From positions 1 through 64,000 of the forward strand of contig CAMDQH010000004.1 in the NCBI GenBank assembly GCA_945905815.1: a DNA stretch of 64,000 nt. Reading direction: 5' to 3'. The notes under the pieces were generated by a model that was not told where the DNA came from, ran no database searches, and worked only from the letters and a program-made list of their open reading frames with translations. Both the position numbers and the translations under genes were made by a program. Every line of letters starts with the position of its first letter. Position 1 is the stretch's first letter. Shown here in pieces: positions 62,113 to 64,000 of the stretch. The DNA comes from Bacteriovorax stolpii (lineage in GTDB: Bacteria; Bdellovibrionota; Bacteriovoracia; Bacteriovoracales; Bacteriovoracaceae).

Positions 62113-62214
62113 AAGACGGCCTTTTCCGCCGAGGCTGCACAAGACTGCAAAGAAGAAATCAATGAAGCCCACGAGGATCTGAACGAAGAGCAAAGAGAAG
62201 AAACTATCGACTAG
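62113..62214 (+). pseudogene. Possible 3' remnant of an acidic protein gene
   Basis: After an in-frame TAA, 33 codons read KTAFSAEAAQDCKEEINEAH and on through an acidic, Glu-rich end to TAG at 62212-62214. The codon pattern and helix-like composition look coding. No start codon or ribosome binding site is present. It looks like a degraded gene tail, but chance cannot be excluded. Confidence 0.3.
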
Positions 62215-62234
62215 TCTATTGATCAAGTTATTAA

Positions 62235-62262
62235 AATAAAGGCCATACAAGTAGCCTTTATT
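62235..62262. terminator. Strong stem-loop in the decayed gap
   Basis: AATAAAGGC (62235-62243) and GCCTTTATT (62254-62262) pair perfectly over nine bases with a ten-base loop. The AT-rich outer arm gives a T-rich end on both strands. It probably ends transcription coming from upstream, or isolates motA. Confidence 0.55.
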
Positions 62263-62402
62263 GCTCATTATCCCGACCGTTTCACTTTAGCTATTTTATA
62301 CAAATTATTCCTTATGCCAAATTTATTTCATACCGATAAACTTAACATGAACTCTGTTTGTGAACACATTTTTTTAATTCATGTCATCTTAAGGTGGCTC
62401 GC

Positions 62403-63278
62403 ATGATTACCCTCGGTGGATTAGCAATCGTGATGATTTCGGTAGTGATGGGGTACGTCCTTCACCACGGAAACTTGATGGTACTTTATCAACCGACCGA
62501 GCTTCTTATCATTGGTGGTGCTGCTCTCGGTGCATTGATCGCATCCAGCACACCTAACCTTCTTAAGCATTTAGTTGTAGAAACCAAAGAAGCTTTTTTC
62601 GGAAACGGCATCGGCAAAGACAAGTACATACAGGTCTTGCAGTGTATGAATGAAATCTTCCGACTGGCAACTCAGAATCCCCTCGCAATTGAGAAACATG
62701 TAGAGGAACCGGAGAATAGTGAGATCTTTAAAAAGTATCCATTACTTTTAAAAGATCATCACGCCATGAGTTTTCTCTGCAACACACTTACACTATTAGT
62801 CTCAGGCAATATTTCTCCTTATGATTTGGATGATCTCCTAGATCAAGACATTCAGGCCTTACATAGAGAAGAGGCCCAGGTTCCCGCAACTCTCAACCGT
62901 CTCTCCGATGCCCTTCCAGGTCTTGGAATCGTTGCCGCTGTATTGGGTGTTGTTATCACCATGGGGAAACTAACTCAAGGTAAGGAAGTCATCGGTCAAT
63001 CCGTTGCTGCCGCACTTGTTGGTACCTTCCTCGGGATTCTTCTTTGTTACGGTATTTTCCAGCCAGTTGCGGCCAAGGTGCAAACATCGCTTGATGAGAA
63101 AGGTGATTTCCTCCTCGTTATCAAAGCAGGTCTTATTGCTCACTGTAAGGGTTCACGTCCGGCAGTGTCCTTAGAATTTACTCGACGAAATATTCCACCG
63201 CAATTTAGACCGAGCTTTAAAGAATTAGAAGTTGCCATTTCGCCTACTTCTGCTGCAAGCAACATTAAGGCAGCCTAA
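62403..63278 (+). CDS. motA: Flagellar motor stator protein MotA
   Basis: Four-helix membrane stator subunit that, with MotB, forms the ion channel of the flagellar motor. [40 protein letters not shown], the [19 protein letters not shown] segment and [21 protein letters not shown] are typical. The ATG at 62403 is preferred over a GTG at 62394, because AAGGTGG lies five bases before it and spans that GTG. 291 residues. It is joined to motB by the overlap TAATG. Confidence 0.96.
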   Translation: MITLGGLAIVMISVVMGYVLHHGNLMVLYQPTELLIIGGAALGALIASSTPNLLKHLVVETKEAFFGNGIGKDKYIQVLQCMNEIFRLATQNPLAIEKHVEEPENSEIFKKYPLLLKDHHAMSFLCNTLTLLVSGNISPYDLDDLLDQDIQALHREEAQVPATLNRLSDALPGLGIVAAVLGVVITMGKLTQGKEVIGQSVAAALVGTFLGILLCYGIFQPVAAKVQTSLDEKGDFLLVIKAGLIAHCKGSRPAVSLEFTRRNIPPQFRPSFKELEVAISPTSAASNIKAA

Positions 63279-64000
63279 TGGATAAGCAACCTATCATCAT
63301 CATCAAAAAGAAAAAGGCCGGCGGTCACGGCGGCCACCACGGTGGTGCCTGGAAAGTGGCCTACGCAGATTTCGTAACTGCGATGATGGCCTTTTTCATG
63401 GTGATGTGGCTTATGGGTTCGGACGAGGAAACACTCAAGGCCGTCGAAGGGTATTTTAAAACCGGCATGATCTCTGAGTCAGGCAAAAACGCCAGCGGAG
63501 CTTTCAACGGCGGCGATCCAAAAAGTATGGAAGGCGGGGCTAAAGGCCGCTTCGAAGAAAAAGAATTAGCGCAGCCGCATTACTCTCCACCGGTCTACGT
63601 GGAAGAATACAGCATCCTAAAAGATCTTTCCGATGCCTATAACGGTTCGGCCTTCTCTCAGGACGTAGAGGGTGACTGGGTTAAATACACCCTCACTCCA
63701 AGATTAAAATTTGAAAAAGGTTCTTCAGAGATTTTTTTAGATCGACCAAATCAAAAGTTGGTCATGAAGTTGATAGAAATCTTTAAGCAGCATGATGGTG
63801 TAATTATCGTAGAAGCCTTTCCGGATCAAACCCAGAACTGGGTTCTGGCCCACGAACGTGCTCTCAGTGTCATAAAATTATTGGTCAATAACGAAGTCAG
63901 CCAGCGTAGACTTGTTCCCATTAGTGGTGCTCAGGTCAGAGAAGATGGTGATGGCCTTGATGATATTTCCCTCAAGGACGTCGGAACAGTCAAATTCACA
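63278..64000 (+). CDS. motB: Flagellar motor stator protein MotB (3' end cut by window edge)
   Basis: Stator subunit anchoring to peptidoglycan. The frame begins [15 protein letters not shown], then a Gly/His-rich stretch ([11 protein letters not shown]), the single membrane helix with the ion-binding Asp in [19 protein letters not shown], and the start of an OmpA-like domain ([21 protein letters not shown] onwards). 241 codons are seen before the edge; the full protein is usually about 250-350. It starts at TAATG with motA. Confidence 0.95.
   Translation, partial: MDKQPIIIIKKKKAGGHGGHHGGAWKVAYADFVTAMMAFFMVMWLMGSDEETLKAVEGYFKTGMISESGKNASGAFNGGDPKSMEGGAKGRFEEKELAQPHYSPPVYVEEYSILKDLSDAYNGSAFSQDVEGDWVKYTLTPRLKFEKGSSEIFLDRPNQKLVMKLIEIFKQHDGVIIVEAFPDQTQNWVLAHERALSVIKLLVNNEVSQRRLVPISGAQVREDGDGLDDISLKDVGTVKFT

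Larger units (their letters stand above)
61956..62402. other. 447-bp gap with decayed coding remnant and inverted repeat
   Basis: No intact gene is seen. Most of the stretch is AT-rich with stops in all frames. It includes an acidic open stretch (62113-62214), a strong inverted repeat (62235-62262), and, at the end, AAGGTGG before motA. Confidence 0.5.

Overview
The window is about 64 kb of an AT-rich bacterial chromosome with tightly packed genes. The gene set points to a Gram-negative, flagellated bacterium of the Bdellovibrionota, probably Bacteriovorax- or Peredibacter-like. Supporting features are a complete gspC-N type II secretion operon, many lipoproteins and secreted orphans, a MotA/MotB pair, type III glutamine synthetase, a MerR gene beside ihfA, and a TatT-associated TRAP transporter. 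The assignment is inference; no rRNA or marker phylogeny is available here. I see no tRNA, rRNA, CRISPR array, insertion sequence or prophage.

Region by region. 1-8.9 kb: 3'-truncated glnN, an M61 glycyl aminopeptidase, a divergent A-type Fe-S-like protein coupled to a LysR gene, then an acyl-CoA dehydrogenase followed by a seven-repeat FG-GAP/ASPIC lipoprotein. 9.0-22.9 kb: gspCDEFGHIJKLMN. 22.9-28.6 kb (minus): IMPDH/GMPR-family enzyme, plsB, an orphan, infC-rpmI-rplT, a strong terminator, then ihfA and merR. 28.8-33.1 kb: a small lipoprotein, a 49-residue tatA coupled to a Tat-exported intradiol dioxygenase with a divergent LysR regulator, and a Na/Pi cotransporter. 33.2-39.6 kb: a heme operon, hemA-hemCD-hemL-histidine kinase-response regulator-hemE. 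39.6-44.7 kb: an isolated CpaF ATPase, several orphans and a HAD phosphatase. 44.7-49.9 kb: a TRAP transporter with TatT. 50.0-50.4 kb: a promoter, a foldable leader RNA and a small basic ORF. 50.4-57.5 kb: maf, a FecR-domain protein, type 2 ileS and a cyclic-nucleotide-gated K+ channel. 57.5-58.8 kb: two tandem paralogous secreted proteins. 58.8-61.1 kb: a type III polyketide synthase operon. The window ends with an orphan, a decayed stretch, and motA with partial motB.

The main points of interest are: a two-component system inside the heme operon, with an 11-bp-spaced direct repeat in front of hemA; infC apparently starting at AUA behind a strong Shine-Dalgarno sequence; a TatA paralogue one base after its likely Tat substrate; a type III PKS-membrane protein-methyltransferase cassette; a structured RNA candidate starting exactly where a TATAAT promoter predicts; and a set of genes whose -10-like hexamer lies 6-7 nt before the ATG with no Shine-Dalgarno, suggesting leaderless mRNAs.
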